In this document: piece by piece, positions 30,285-42,544 of the stretch
Numbering within the stretch: position 1 is the stretch's first letter
Layout: each line of letters begins with the position of its first letter
Assembly (NCBI GenBank): GCA_036925085.1
Contig: JAUPFP010000050.1
Span: 1,216,001-1,280,000, forward strand
Origin: Brachycybe producta
Lineage: Eukaryota; Arthropoda; Diplopoda; Playtdesmida; Andrognathidae
Direction of reading: 5' to 3'
DNA length: 64,000 bases
Notes under the pieces: generated by a model
What the model saw: only the letters and a program-made list of their open reading frames with translations
What the model was told of the DNA's origin: nothing
The model's database searches: none
Translations under genes and position numbers: made by a program

Positions 30285-33200
30285 ATGGTATTGAAATGTT
30301 TAAGTGTACATTTGGCGCGTATTTCAAAATTAAACATTTTTAGAATTAATAGAAATGGATTTTCTTCTTCAAACGTTTTCGCGCAACGTCAAGAGGCCAA
30401 TTCAGTAAACGTATTTGATAGAAAGGCAAAACAAATGCAACGAAATCGAGCTGCTATTCAAGACAATTCGGATGTTTACGATTACTTAAGAGAAGAGGTG
30501 ACTTAAATTTAACAAATTATATATGAAATCTATGTCTACACTAAATATAATTACAGATTAATACTTTTTGGATAGATTAGCTACAGGTTGGTTGACAGAG
30601 TCTATGATATCAAAAGGTAAAAAAAAATGCGCCAAAACAAACAATTGAAATTGTCTTTTTATTTCCAAGCGTAATTCGGGTTTTATTTTGTTGATCTAGG
30701 AAGTTTGAGGTTGCAGTTGACTTGGGATGTGCAAAAGGACACGTAGGAAGCCAACTGTCGAGCGTACGATAAATATATATTGTAACCCGCACTATAAAAG
30801 CCTTTGGTACGGAAAGCACTTTTTAGTTTGTCGAGTTCGACTGCAAAATGAAGTCCGCGTGTGCATTTCCAGCCACGACGTGTGACTACATTTTGCAGTT
30901 GAACTCAACCACTAAAAGTGGTTGGTGCGCCAAGGACCAAGGATTCTTCCTAAGAGTCGATTCTCTTTTATAGGATGCCATTGGACTCCTTTACTGTTGT
31001 GATTCAGCGATAGAAATGCTCGTAAGTAAAAATTATATAAATTTGAACGAAACATATGGTAGATTGCTTTAAGATGATTTATGAATAGCTGATTTGAGAT
31101 TTTAGAAACCAGAAGGGTACCCTGATAGCTGAAATACTTGGCGTATTTTCATGTTGAAATCAATGATAATGAACTTTCTATTAGACACAAATTTTTTTAA
31201 AAAAAAATATTGTCTGCTTAAAGTCTAGGTATTCTCAATGCTATCTCACATATAAAAAGCTTGTTTTGAAAGATATCAACGTGAAGATACCCCAATTAAG
31301 TGATTGAGTTGTACATCCCTTCTAGTTTCTAACACGCTTTCAATTTTTTCTTAGTGTTGTTTTTCTGAAACTGCAGAAATTAGCCAGAGTTCAAAAATTA
31401 TTCATATTTCCATTCTATTTTCATATTTTGCAATGGTGGCATCTTATATATCGTTTGCTATTGATGAGTTAAGTTGTAACTTTCTAATTGATTCAGAAGC
31501 GAGTGAAAAGGCCGTCCGAGTTTCCATATTTTGCCATTCTCAGCGATGAAGAATTTTTTCCGTTTCGTGACGATTCTCTCGACCTCGTCATCAGCTGTTT
31601 AAGGTTTTCTTTTTAAAATATCATTTTAAGATTTGTTACGAACTGGTTGATTTTCAAACACTTGATTATTCTGAATTTCAGAAGAGCAAAATTAAGAGAA
31701 ACTAGAAGAGTAGCTCAATTATATAAGTCTATTTTCATGTTGATGTGTTTTGCATTTGTGGATCAAAATTTAAAAATATCATCAGCTTAAATATGGGTTA
31801 TTTTTAAAATTTACATAAAAAAAGCTTATTTAGAAAGATATCGAACATGAAAATTCTCTTATGCGATTGAACTACTGTTCTAATTTCTAAAACACTTTTG
31901 AAGTTTCTCTTTATTTTGACCTGAAAGACAGAAGAACACATCAAAATAACACGTCAAAAACCACCGTAACTATAATTATAGAACGTTATCATTATATACA
32001 TGTAACCATTTATTTACGCTATTTTGCACGTGTAGTTTACATTGGATCAATGATTTACCAGGAACGTTCAGACAGGTACTAGGTTTTTTTCGTACATTAT
32101 TCAAAAATTCTCTATCCCTCTCTCTCTCTCTCTCGTTGATTACACAATTTAATTGAAATGAAAATTAGGTGCATAATGCTTTGAAAAATGACGGTGTTTT
32201 TCTCGGAGCTATGTTCGGTGGAGATACACTTTTTGAACTTCGATGTTCTCTTCAGTTGGCGGAAATTGAACGGAAAGGGGTAACTATAACTAATTGATCG
32301 AACTAACTATAACCACATTCCTATAACTTCAGGATACCATGTACTTTTCTGTCTAAACGAGGGCATAGTAGTCTGAATTTTAATTAACAAAAAACCCAAA
32401 CTCGTAATATTTTTGAAATTTGAACCCTTTGAAAAGGGTTTTTCGGCGCACGTTTCACCGTTCACAGCAATTCAAGATGTTGGAAGCCTTTTGAATCGTG
32501 CTGGATTCACAATGTTGACAGTCGTGAGTAATTTTATTACAGTCCGGATCAATTACAATAATTTCTATGAATCACATTCGTTTTATTTGTTTCGTGGAAG
32601 GACGTTGATGAAGTGAAAGTCAACTATCCTGGGATGGTGGAACTGCTGCATGATATCAAAGGCAAAACAGTTCCATACTTGGTTATTAGATAATATGGTT
32701 TATTGTTCTCATATTTTGCAATTTGAAGGAATGGGAGAAAGTAATGCAGCGTGGAATCGTACGTTACATCTGAGTAGAGACACCATCTTATCAGCTGCAA
32801 GCATTTATAAAGGTTTTTATCGTTGTTACGTTTCGTCGTCTTGTTTAAAAAAACAACGTAGTATTGGCTTCATTTGAAAATGAATACTGTATATTTAATT
32901 GAAAATAGACAAAATACATTCAGACCTGGCCGTCATCCGTAAACGTCCTATTAGGTTTCTTTAAATCTTTTGACGTTTACTAATGTTTGGTGTGGCCTGA
33001 CTATATTTCAGGCTATTTTTCGTCAAACGTAAACATTTAAAAATGAAGTCATATTGTTTAAACACACAAACAGAACTATACGGAAATGAGAATGGAACGA
33101 TCCCAGCCACCTTTCAGGTTATTTATATGATCGGATGGAAACCTGATTCATCACAGGTTTAAACATTTCACATTTACGTTGATTTCTTTTTTTCACCATT

Positions 33201-33295
33201 AATATTTTTTACTTTATTCTTAGCCTTCTCCGGCAGCAAGAGGCTCAGCGTCGGCCTCTCTAAAGGATCTAGCAAAGATTAGTAAATTGAAGTGA
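30285..33295 (+). CDS. NDUFAF5: Complex I assembly factor 5, mitochondrial methyltransferase-like (336 aa, 12 exons)
   Basis: Ortholog of NDUFAF5, which hydroxylates an arginine of NDUFS7 during complex I assembly in the mitochondrial matrix. Exons: 30285-30497, 30576-30616, 30700-30763, 30974-31021, 31497-31603, 32036-32075, 32169-32279, 32437-32523, 32601-32661, 32729-32812, 33074-33156, 33224-33295; all frames close. The Arg/Lys-rich leader suits mitochondrial import. Then come [16 protein letters not shown], the nucleotide-binding motif [87 protein letters not shown] and the C-terminal ARGSASASL block. Intron 9 starts with GC (AAAG|gcaaaac) and ends ttgaag, so it is a GC-AG intron. Three MITEs lie within introns 3, 4 and 5. 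Confidence 0.9.
30797..30946. mobile_element. MITE family I, copy in NDUFAF5 intron 3
   Basis: A compact 150-bp palindromic element with ends cactttttagtttgtcgag and its partner ctcaaccactaaaagtgg, around gttcgactgcaaaatg. It is the cleanest copy of the family. Confidence 0.75.
31083..31402. mobile_element. MITE family II, copy in NDUFAF5 intron 4
   Basis: Near-palindrome with ttttagaaaccagaaggg on the left and cccttctagtttctaaca on the right. It carries the aaaaagcttgttttgaaag core typical of the family. Confidence 0.7.
31660..31940. mobile_element. MITE family II, copy in NDUFAF5 intron 5
   Basis: Near-palindrome with gagaaactagaagagtagct and, in inverse, ctaatttctaaaacactt. It shares the aaaaaagcttatttagaaag core. 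Confidence 0.7.
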
Positions 33296-33635
33296 TTAAA
33301 GAAACGATAAACGGCAAAATCAGGAACAAATAAATTACTTCGTTAAGATCGGTAAATTGTAGTTTTCATTGTATGCAGTGAATTCAATCATTTTTATGAA
33401 GGCGAAATTACATTATTAATTGAGTATAATTAAAATAAACTATTTATGGTAGTTGGAAAATCCTGAACTCTATGAAAAACGTGTAATCATACAAATTGTT
33501 CACCAACTATTTTAGTTTTTAGGAAACTTGGTGAGAAAAGTTTAAGTGAATTATTTAAATCTTTATCTGAACTTTGGTTTGGAAATTGTTGCCAAAATTT
33601 TTTAATTACTTCTTATTTGACATATAAAACGGTAT

Positions 33636-36222
33636 TTAAACTGTGGTTGTTATTGTTGTTTTGCGAAGAGAAAGATTTCTTGTTGTGCCTTCGACCACAA
33701 TTGTTTGACCTGGTATCCCATTTTCTGGAAGCCTTGACATTCTGACTGTTGGTTGTCGATCCATGGTCGACATGTATCCGAGACACATGCTGTGTGTCGT
33801 GTGAGACCACAAAAATTCACCTAATAAATTGATAAATTTCAATAAAGAAATACAGTGATACGAATCGTGATATAATGGACCAGGATTACCAGAACCAGTC
33901 TCCATTTCGTGTTTGAATATGATTGCTCCCGCTAACTTCTCCGAGATAGTTTTCAAAAAAGGAGAATCTGAAAAATGTTTCTATAATGTAAAAATATGTT
34001 ACTGCAAATGTTGACAATTATTCATTTTGCAATATTACTAAGCAATTTGAAACACCATCGAGTAGTAAATCTGCATAATTACTAACATGTTAGATTGTTA
34101 GCCATTATCCCAAATATTGGCCAGTTGACGTGGCCATTCTACACATGACCTAAACGTTAGTCAGTGTGCAGATTTAATAACAAATTGGTGATTTTGCAGA
34201 TGGACTAGTCTATCTGAAACATAATTGATTTTTCCATTTCCTACCAGCTCACAGTTGCGTTTTGAGCAGCACATAATAATTCTGGCAAATACCAGGTGGG
34301 CCCGTCTGCTCCTGAACTTATCTTACCTAAAAAACCACTTTGGATGAATTCTTTTAATTGGATAACGGGCAATCCGTCTCTAAGCATATAATTTGCACAT
34401 TCTTTAGCAAAACAAGTCCGAATTAAATATTCTCCACACCCTAAATACGAAATGAAATCGTCAATGAAAAACAAAGGAACACGGTGATTAGCGACATAAA
34501 GTTGTACCCGAAGTACTAACTGCAATTGATGTTTTGTTATTCTCTTTGCATCCATTCTGAGACCAACATCCACATCCATAAATGGCGGCCTGTGGCAATT
34601 GCAATCGATATATCAGTTTCTCATACACTACGTCCAAGAAACATTTACTAGGGTTGCATCTCAATATACCTGCCCCACTCGTCCACAGTGTTTGAGAGCG
34701 ATTCCGCCACTCGACGTTGCGGAGGCCACATTTCCAAACCGATCGCATACGACAGCCCCAACTGTGTCAGAAACGTCCTCGAAAGCTTCATCCTGTTATT
34801 GCAAAAAACAAAAGTTACACCAATACATGCAATCGTGAATCAAAATTATCAAACCGTACATTGTTACACAAGTCTTCAAGTCTCCTTTTCTTGTTCGAAA
34901 CCAAATTGTCAATTGTCTCCTGTTTCTTCGTGTAGCTTTTAAACGATCGTTTCGATGCATCTAATGCAAAAAAAAGTCTCATAGTTATTTATATTTTTTT
35001 TCTTAACCATATAATTTTTACACACGTGCAAAAGCTGGATGTTGTAGTTAATTTTGATATTCTAAATACCTGAAATCATAAATTCATTAGAACACGTTTC
35101 GATATTTCTTTTGTGTGCCCATGTTTGTACAGATGGGCCTACAAGGAAACTAAAAAGGTGGATACGTATTAATTAGTAGAGTGGTTCTCGTAAAATAGTA
35201 CGACACGAAAGGGTTGTACGAACGACGGTGGTACTTGTTGTAGAGATCCTCTCAGGCCCTGTTTCTGTTCATCCACAAGTTTTTTTGCTACGACGATGGG
35301 ATTTTTGACTCCTATACATTACAGACGCTTATTAGAAAGATTCTATTTATTATCATAGATATCGTTAATTAAAACTTCTAACCGGAAGCTGCTCCTATGC
35401 TTCCGAATAATAACGTTTCTCCATCCATGATTCCTGCGTCGCACTCGACTGTTCCTTCATCTGTCAAATTCGAGCCATACCCTGCATTCGTATGTGGCGA
35501 GTTCTGATGAAATTAATGATACAATTAGAATTGGAAGTCCGTTATAAATTATAAACTGAGTTCAATAGAATTACTAAACTGCAGACATTTATTTTTTTTA
35601 TAAATTCTGCACATTCGATCTTTGCAACTTTATGCAGAATTCTGTAAATTTCCAACAGATTTCTGCAAATTTATGAAAACTTCCAGAAAATTTCTGCTGT
35701 TTCTTAGCAATGTCACGTGTTTCTCTTTCTTATGTAGACGTTGTTGTGTTTTTGAATTTGATGATTGTTTCCTTGTTGAGTTTCCTGGAAAAGTTTTTTT
35801 ACGGAACGTTCTCTGCTGTTTCTTTGTATATTTTTGTGCCTTCCATGTCGATATGCATCTCACCCATGAACGTTTTTATTAGTAATTAAGACTAATTTAG
35901 TCTAATTATTAATTACCTCTAATATTTGTATTGCTTTCACAATTGCCTCCATCGCCGTCTGTCCATTTGAGAGTGCGGCGATTGCCTAAATTAGCATACA
36001 TTAATATAATTATTAATTATATATACTGTATTAATTAAAAATGATCAATTTTTAACCTCTTTTGTTGCATGTTTGCATACTGATTTATAATCGTTTGTCT
36101 TTTGGGCAGAATGGTGTCCAGCTCCTAAAAAAAAACAGTAATATAGGAAACTACATTACTAATCTAATTACTTAGTTAACCATACCAACATGAACTCCAA
36201 CAAATCCATGATTAGTGAACAT
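33636..36222 (-). CDS. TASP1: Taspase-1, threonine aspartase (380 aa, 12 exons)
   Basis: Ortholog of taspase-1, the Ntn-hydrolase that cleaves MLL/trithorax and TFIIA precursors after Asp. Minus-strand exons: 36222-36186, 36124-36057, 35985-35917, 35503-35383, 35311-35227, 35149-35070, 34960-34860, 34792-34670, 34589-34508, 34440-34327, 33967-33890 and 33820-33636; the frame is continuous. Recognised blocks are [39 protein letters not shown], the basic linker KKRRLED, the autocleavage site [10 protein letters not shown] (Asp196/Thr197, Thr as nucleophile), [37 protein letters not shown] and [17 protein letters not shown]. It is about 40 residues shorter than the human protein, mainly in the linker. 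It converges with NDUFAF5 (340 bp between stops) and diverges from VPS33B. The intron at 35504-35916 carries AT-rich repeat DNA. Confidence 0.92.
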
Positions 36223-36369
36223 TATGAGTTTTATGACAGAAACACATGGAAAGAAATGAATAAACAACCAAAACGAAGGAATCAATTGCTACGAGGGAAA
36301 CACAAAAAGTTTTAACCACTTTTTCCATCTGTTTTTTTTATGGATAGTTAAAACAACCTTGCTTAAGCA

Positions 36370-36515
36370 AGGTTGGGGCCCGGGCCCCTTTCTCATGTCA
36401 TCTAAAACATTTTTCCAAGCAACAAATAATTCAAATTATCAATTATTAATGTGGGTCACTTGCTTAAACGGGAAATTGAGATGACATAAGGAAGGGGCCC
36501 GGGCCCCACCGGGGT
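36370..36515. repeat. Inverted repeat with GGGGCCCGGGCCCC ends
   Basis: Two copies of the perfect 14-bp palindrome GGGGCCCGGGCCCC (36375-36388 and 36494-36507) flank about 105 bp. The repeats extend outward and inward as inverted copies (catgtcatct with agatgacat). Pure GC palindromes stand out in this AT-rich genome, and the structure is MITE-like. Confidence 0.65.
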
Positions 36516-36818
36516 ATTAGGATTATTATCAGCCACTTTACTAAAAATTATTAATATATTTATTGAAAAGTTTTTGGAATATATGGGCCTCAATGTTGCT
36601 TCTAGTTGAACAGCTAGTCCAGATTCTTAACTATATTTAATTGTCCTCTGACGTCGCATCTATGAAAGTAATCTCAATGTTCAAAAAAATAAAATAAATT
36701 AATCAACTAAATAATTATAAACTAATTTCAAAAGTTTTATGCAAATAACAAATGCATAAATCTAATTGTGCAAATTTCCAAAAATTATACATTTTATGCA
36801 TTTTTATTATGAACTAAA

Positions 36819-37014
36819 CACAAGCATCTGTAGACAGCTTCAGAATTTCTCTGGCTCCGCCTTTTTATGAGCGTCAGACCAAATATCAACCAATTAGAAA
36901 TAAAAAGAGCGTGGCATGCGACATATCAGACCCAGTAACAAACCAATTAGAAATTGATGACGCTCATAAAAAGGCGAAGCCAAAGAAATTCTGAAGCTGT
37001 CTACAGATGCCTGT
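36819..37014. mobile_element. MITE family III, copy 1 (8-bp TSD)
   Basis: 196 bp with nearly perfect terminal inverted repeats of about 55 bp beginning CACAAGCATCTGTAGACAG. Flanks gaactaaa and gaattaaa (7/8) look like an 8-bp target-site duplication. Its inner blocks caaccaattagaa and cataaaaaggcg are shared with the element at 61359. Non-coding. Confidence 0.75.
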
Positions 37015-37527
37015 GAATTAAACTGATTATTACATCACATGCATATATGCCACCCAAAATGGTTGGAACTTTGGGCTTCAAATTTTAAATTCTTTACATA
37101 CATTTAGTTATTAATTTTAAACATTTTAAATTTTATTTTATAAAACAACTTTCAGATTTTTTTTTTGGAAGACTCTTACACCTCCTCTAACTGACCTCAA
37201 CACATCCCCTGGGAAGGGGGATGGTTTTACCCCTGGGTAAACGTTTACTTAGGGGAACCTTGTAAAAGAAGAAATGAAAAATAATATATGGCAGCCTAGC
37301 ATTGACTTGGGATCTCCGAAACTTTTTGTGTTTCCCTCATGTCCTTATAGAAGAAGCGTTTTTGTAGATAAAATGCTCCCAATAAGTCGGTAGTCGATTT
37401 CTCGGTGTTGTTTTTTCTATGAAGGAAGTTCTTTTGTTTTCCAGGGTATCAATCTCAACAATTAATTGTTAATCATGTGTTTATTTTCTGTTGTTTTTGT
37501 TGTGTTTTTTTAATCTTTGGTGAAAAA

Positions 37528-40500
37528 ATGACGAACAGACGACCCGAGGTTCATTTACTACGAGAATTCGCCTGTTCAAAGCTTTCATCTGCTCTCAATT
37601 CGGTTTCATTTCAACCCCTTTATTTCTCTTTCATTTGTTTTATGTTTCTTGTTTTTTTTCTTTCTTTCAGGTCGTTATTATAAAATGTGAGATTCCGCTC
37701 ATTGCGGAAAATTTTATATAAAGCTGCGGAAATTCTTAACAGGACATATTTTAATGCGGAATTTTGTATGAACTTTGTTAGAAAAAACAAATTCGCAGCT
37801 TTCAAATTAATCGAAACCTAATTTTAAAAAAAAATTCATAGCTTTCAAATTAATTGACGAATATATGGAGAACGAAATGCCACAACTTTAAAATGAATTA
37901 AAACCCAGTTGGAAAATTTTTTCACAGCTTTCGAATTAATTAAAAAACAATTAGAAAACATTCCACAGCTTTCAATTTAATTAAAAAGTCTAGTGGGACA
38001 AAATTCGCAACCTTAAAATAAACTAAAACCTAGTTAGAAAAATTGCACAGCTTTCTAATTAATTAAAAACACACTTATAAAAATGTCGCAGCTTTCATAT
38101 TAATTAAAATAAATTGGAAACAAATTCACAGCTTTCAGATGAATTAAAAACCAATGAGAAGAATTTATGTAGAAATTTAAATAATTTAATAGTAATTAAA
38201 AATAAATTCCGCATTATTTTAAGAATTTCTGCAACTTTATATGAGAATTCCTACCCATTTTTTGTTTGTTTGTTTATTCAAGTTGCCAGGTCCGAAAGAT
38301 CTCGTTATCGAGAGTGAATTGATTCGACCTTTGGATCGTATTGGTGGCATAAACATCTTAAAAGAAAATGGAGTTGGAAAGATATTCAAGTTCGATGAAA
38401 ACGTTCCAAACATCGTCGGCGACCGGTGAACACACATAACCTCATTGGAATCACGTTTCTCTCCTCTTTTATCTCTTTCTACCATTCTTTTGCTTTCTAA
38501 TAGCTACCTCTTGTGTTGGGTCCGAATAAAAAAACGCGAAAAAAACAACAACACGGGGAAGCCTTTGATAAGTGTGGGTTAAAATATGGAAACAAGTGCT
38601 CGGCTCATGTTTGCAAACGGGTGGAAATCATTTAAAAGCGAAGAAACGCATAGGCTTGAAAATAGAAACAGGAATAAAAAAAATTAGAATAAAATTTCGG
38701 CTTTTTTTTTTTGAAAACTGTGAAGGATAATTTTGACTTAATATAAATGTGAATTTGTGTAATTATACGTCCAAATTCGGGAGAACATTGTAGTGAGAAA
38801 GCAACTACAATTACAGCATTAGTCTCTCTTATCTCTTTTATCCATTTTTATTTATCCTAATAACCTAATTGTTGTGTTTGTGTTTCAGGAGAGTGTTTAT
38901 TGTTCGTGCCGAACTAGCGAAAGCTCTTCACGTTGCGAATTGCATCAATGCTGACATCCAATCGAAGGAGAAATGTCGTTTTGCCGTTCTTATGGTGCCG
39001 AGGAAGGTACCTACAGACCAAACTAATGAACATAGCGTGGAAAAAAACAACTTGAATGATGTGTTTTTCTTACAGCTTCACGCGTGCGAACGAGTTTTCG
39101 AACAGCATGGAGTACATGGTTATATCACGATAGAAAGTCTTGATCTTGGTTTGATTGTGCTCGATGACGACATCTTATCACTGGAAATGCCGGCGTTTTA
39201 CAAATCTTACTTCTTTGTGAGTTGTGCGTCACTTTCACAAACGTTGCCATATTTAATCATTTTCGATCGGGTTTTCTACTTTGTTCAGGACAAAGATTTG
39301 AGTGGAATTCACACGATTGCATCTTCGCTCGTCGACATACAAGTTCATTTTGGACTCATTCCTAACATGTATGGGTTGGGAAAAGCCTCACAGGTTTTTT
39401 GCTGATATATCAGGGCAATTGTGTACAAGTTATGTCCGGCCTCCTTTTTTTCAGATGTCAATCAAATTGATGGAGATTCTTATGGAAGAACATAAAGTAT
39501 CGAAATCTAGTTTACGGAGCGAAATCGGCCACCTCTTTGTTTTCGATCGAGGTGAAAGGTTCGATCGACGGTTGTCATTTTGTTTCTAATTGTCGTTATG
39601 GTTGTAGATGTCGATTATGCGACAGTTCTATTGTCTCAACTTACTTACGAAGGTCTCTTGGATGAAGTTTTTGGCGTAAAGAGTGGTTTGTTATGTGCTT
39701 TTTTAATTCGAAACCGTTTAAGTTCAGTTTTAAGTGTTAACGTTCCTTTAACAAATGTTTTTAGAAATTAGAAGAGTAACTGAATTACAGTAGACTAGTT
39801 TCATGTTCATATTTTTAAAAATATGTATTTATGTCAGTTTAAAAAGAAGACAATTCAAGTTTTTTTCGTAACTTTCGAAGATATGAACTTGAAAATGTGT
39901 GCTTTTATGTGATTATTTTTGTTCTTCCAGTTTCTAAAACACTTGAAAACAGTTTTGTCAAGTAACTTTGCAAATGTAGAATAATCAGAGCTCGAGTTAT
40001 CAGTTATCGCAAACTAATTTTACATTTCTGAAGGAAAAAAGAAATGATTTAGCCGTAATTGTTACAATTTGAACACGGCGAATATCTTGTTGTAATTTGT
40101 ATCACATTGTAGGTTATGTTGATCTCGGAAGTCAAGTGACCGGTTCGGACAAAAAGATTAGTCTTCTACTGACTAACAATAGTGTGATATTTAATGAGAT
40201 CCGTGACAGCCACATAACGAAAGTTTTCCAATCGCTGGCTGAAATGTCCAAAGAAATTAAGTTGGAACAAGACGTACGTCTCAATCTGCAACACTTTGAA
40301 GTTATCCATTTTCAAGAAACTTATTTCATTTGTAGAAAAGGGGGATTATGTCGATCGAAGAGATGCGCAAGTTTGTTGCAAACGAACTCAAAGGTGTGCA
40401 AGAACAACAACAAACATTGGCGCTACGTAAGTATACGTCATTATCTATCGTTAAGAGGAGTCGAATAATGTTTTAAAGTTCCAGTTTGCTTTTTCGTGTG

Positions 40501-42544
40501 TAGATATAAAAGCTTGCGAAGTTATCAAAGATAAAAAGAGCGCCGAGTTACAAGCGCAGCTCAAAACCGAGCATGGTATTATTTTTCTTCCTGTTGTTTA
40601 CTGAATTAATGCATTTGATTTGTTTTTGTTGCAAGATTTTGAACAATTATACGATTTATTTAAAATTCTGATAGTATGCAAAGGTGACTTAAGTATTTTA
40701 ATGATGATATCTTTTAAGTTTGAGACTGTTTTCTACCATTTTGTTGATCAAAATGTTAAATTTTGTCATTTTCTATTTTTGTTATTTTTATAATTATCAT
40801 CATAGGAACTCTTTTTAACCGTCTTTGCTTCTAAAAGCGTTTTCGTAATTTTTTTTAGGTTTGCTAATGTGTGCCGATGATCAGGAGAATATCAATCACA
40901 TCGAAGAAATAATTATTAGACAAGTAAAAGCTCGGATGTGAAACTTTAAAAAGAAGATTTTCATTTCAAACTTTGTTTTTATTTATTTATTGAAGTATCC
41001 TCTGTTGCAATCATTGCGGCTTCTTTGTCTTCTTTCTTACACGCATAATGGAGTTTCATCAAAATTTTACAAATCGCTAAAGACGCAATTCTTACATGTT
41101 CGTATTCACTTTTCACACTAGTTTTCTCTTAAGTAATATATCTTTTTGAACGTTTAAGATGATCGAATCATCATACACTTATTTTTAGCTTAATTACTTC
41201 AAAACATTTTATAGTGGAAGACTGGAAGTAACCAATTTATTCTTATGTTGCTTTTTTTTTAAAACAGAGTTATGGGTATGAACACTTAATATCATTTCTA
41301 AACCTCAAGAAACTTGGATTATTTGTTGAACATGAGCCGATGTTGACGGCAGCTTCCGGAAAACTATCCGAGAAGATGGCTGCAGCAATGGCTGCACTTC
41401 CAAGACAGAGTGCATTTCAAGTTATTGCCAAGAAACTTAATCTCGTAATGTGATTTTTTTGTTGTAATTTCGCTGGTAGATTAGCTATGGTTTTGAATGT
41501 GTAATTTGAATTTGTAAATTGCAGTTTCCTAAGTGTGATAAAGATTACAATTTGAGTTATCCGACCAACATGGGTTACGTTTTTAGTGGAGCATACATTC
41601 CTCTCGCTTGCAGTTTTGTCCAACAAGTAATTCATGAGACAATTACATAATTATGAGAAATAACGAAAAAATTTAACAGGTTTTACAGCGTGGTGGATTC
41701 ACGGGTCTTGAAGAAGTTCTGAAATCGATTCCCACGACTAGTTTCTCGCAAGTACGACCAAAATCTGCAAGAGGTATGAGCAAATTGATTTGAATTCGAT
41801 GTACGGTACAAGATTACTGATTTTCACGCGCAAACATTTCTGCTAGGAAAAGGTGGCGACGGTCCAACAGCTCAATCTGCAAATCCAGCGGACAAGACGA
41901 TCTTGGTCTATTTTATCGGTGGCGTTACTTTTGCGGAAATAGCAGCTCTTCGTTTCTTAAGTCGAACGAAAGGTCCCATAACTTGTTTTTATTTTTAATT
42001 ATGGTGTAGCATAGTATATGAGAACGCTTTTTTGAAGCAACTTCTTGAAGAGTTTCACCATTTGAAATTAGACGAGTAAAAGTGAAGGCGAATGGATCAT
42101 ATTCACGTTTGAAACTTACGAGCTCTGATAGCCTTTTGAAAATCGCTTTTTACGTCAAATTGAAAGAAAAGCCAGATATTCAGTTATTTTTTTTAAAAAG
42201 AATGTTACTTGAAAAGTTTCATTTTAAAGATATCTGTGAACATTTTTTTGAGCCTTCAAGCGTTGCTACTTTCTTCTTCTTTAATTACTCTTTCTGTTTC
42301 TTCTTAAAAATTATAAGGAAAATTCTGAGACATAGGAACACAACCAATCACTCTTTCATAATTTTTTATATAAAAAATACATTGTTGACATCAAAAAAAT
42401 GAAAACAAATAAAACGATTTCTTGTTTAATTTTTCAGGTTACAAAATCATAATTGCGTCGACGTCAGTTATTAATGGAAACACTTTGTTGGAAGGAGTCA
42501 TCCAGGAAGCGATGAAAATAAGAGAAACTCCACCAATGGAATAA
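37528..42544 (+). CDS. VPS33B: VPS33B, Sec1/Munc18 protein of the CHEVI complex (617 aa, 17 exons)
   Basis: Ortholog of VPS33B, an SM protein that works with VIPAS39 in endosomal and lysosome-related organelle trafficking. Exons: 37528-37602, 38283-38425, 38889-39006, 39076-39216, 39289-39393, 39455-39551, 39608-39685, 40113-40273, 40336-40426, 40504-40575, 40859-40923, 40996-41097, 41268-41444, 41525-41626, 41680-41773, 41847-41972, 42438-42544. The total is 1854 nt, giving 617 aa, the length I recall for the human protein. Diagnostic blocks are LPGPKDLVIES, PLDRIGGINILK, DDDILSLEMPAFYKSYF, EIGHLFVFDRDVDYATVL, LTYEGLLDEVFGVKSG, FNEIRDSHI, HIKACEVIKDKK, KTEHGLL, HIEEIIIRQ, GYVFSGAYIPLACS and GGVTFAEIAALRFL. 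Exon 1 aligns residue for residue with the human start region. Intron 1 holds a TIR element with internal tandem repeats, and intron 7 a family II MITE. Confidence 0.93.
37704..38252. mobile_element. TIR element with internal tandem repeats, VPS33B intron 1
   Basis: The left end (atataaagctgcggaaattc then ttaa) is the inverse of the right end (ttaagaatttctgcaacttt then atat). Between them, at about 37790-38150, lie roughly eight degenerate units built on cagctttcaaattaattaaa. Related end motifs (gcaactttatgca) appear at about 35620 in a TASP1 intron and at about 56410, so the family is dispersed. Confidence 0.6.
39760..39996. mobile_element. MITE family II, copy in VPS33B intron 7
   Basis: tttagaaattagaagagtaa on the left, and the inverse-related cttccagtttctaaaacact on the right. 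It is a shorter family member. A more degraded relative may lie in intron 16 at about 42030-42250. Confidence 0.6.

Larger units (their letters stand above)
36223..37527. other. Divergent intergenic region, TASP1 and VPS33B
   Basis: About 1.3 kb that must carry both promoters. It contains two separate inverted-repeat elements, 36370-36515 and 36819-37014, listed separately. No TATA box is obvious for either gene. Confidence 0.5.

Noticed and set aside
35622..35882. 86-codon open frame within a TASP1 intron
   Set aside because: Phe/Cys-rich translation of T-rich repeat DNA, with no homology or splice context.
42082..42402. 106-codon open frame in the last VPS33B intron
   Set aside because: Lies in a decayed MITE and T-rich DNA; the flanking exons splice cleanly over it.
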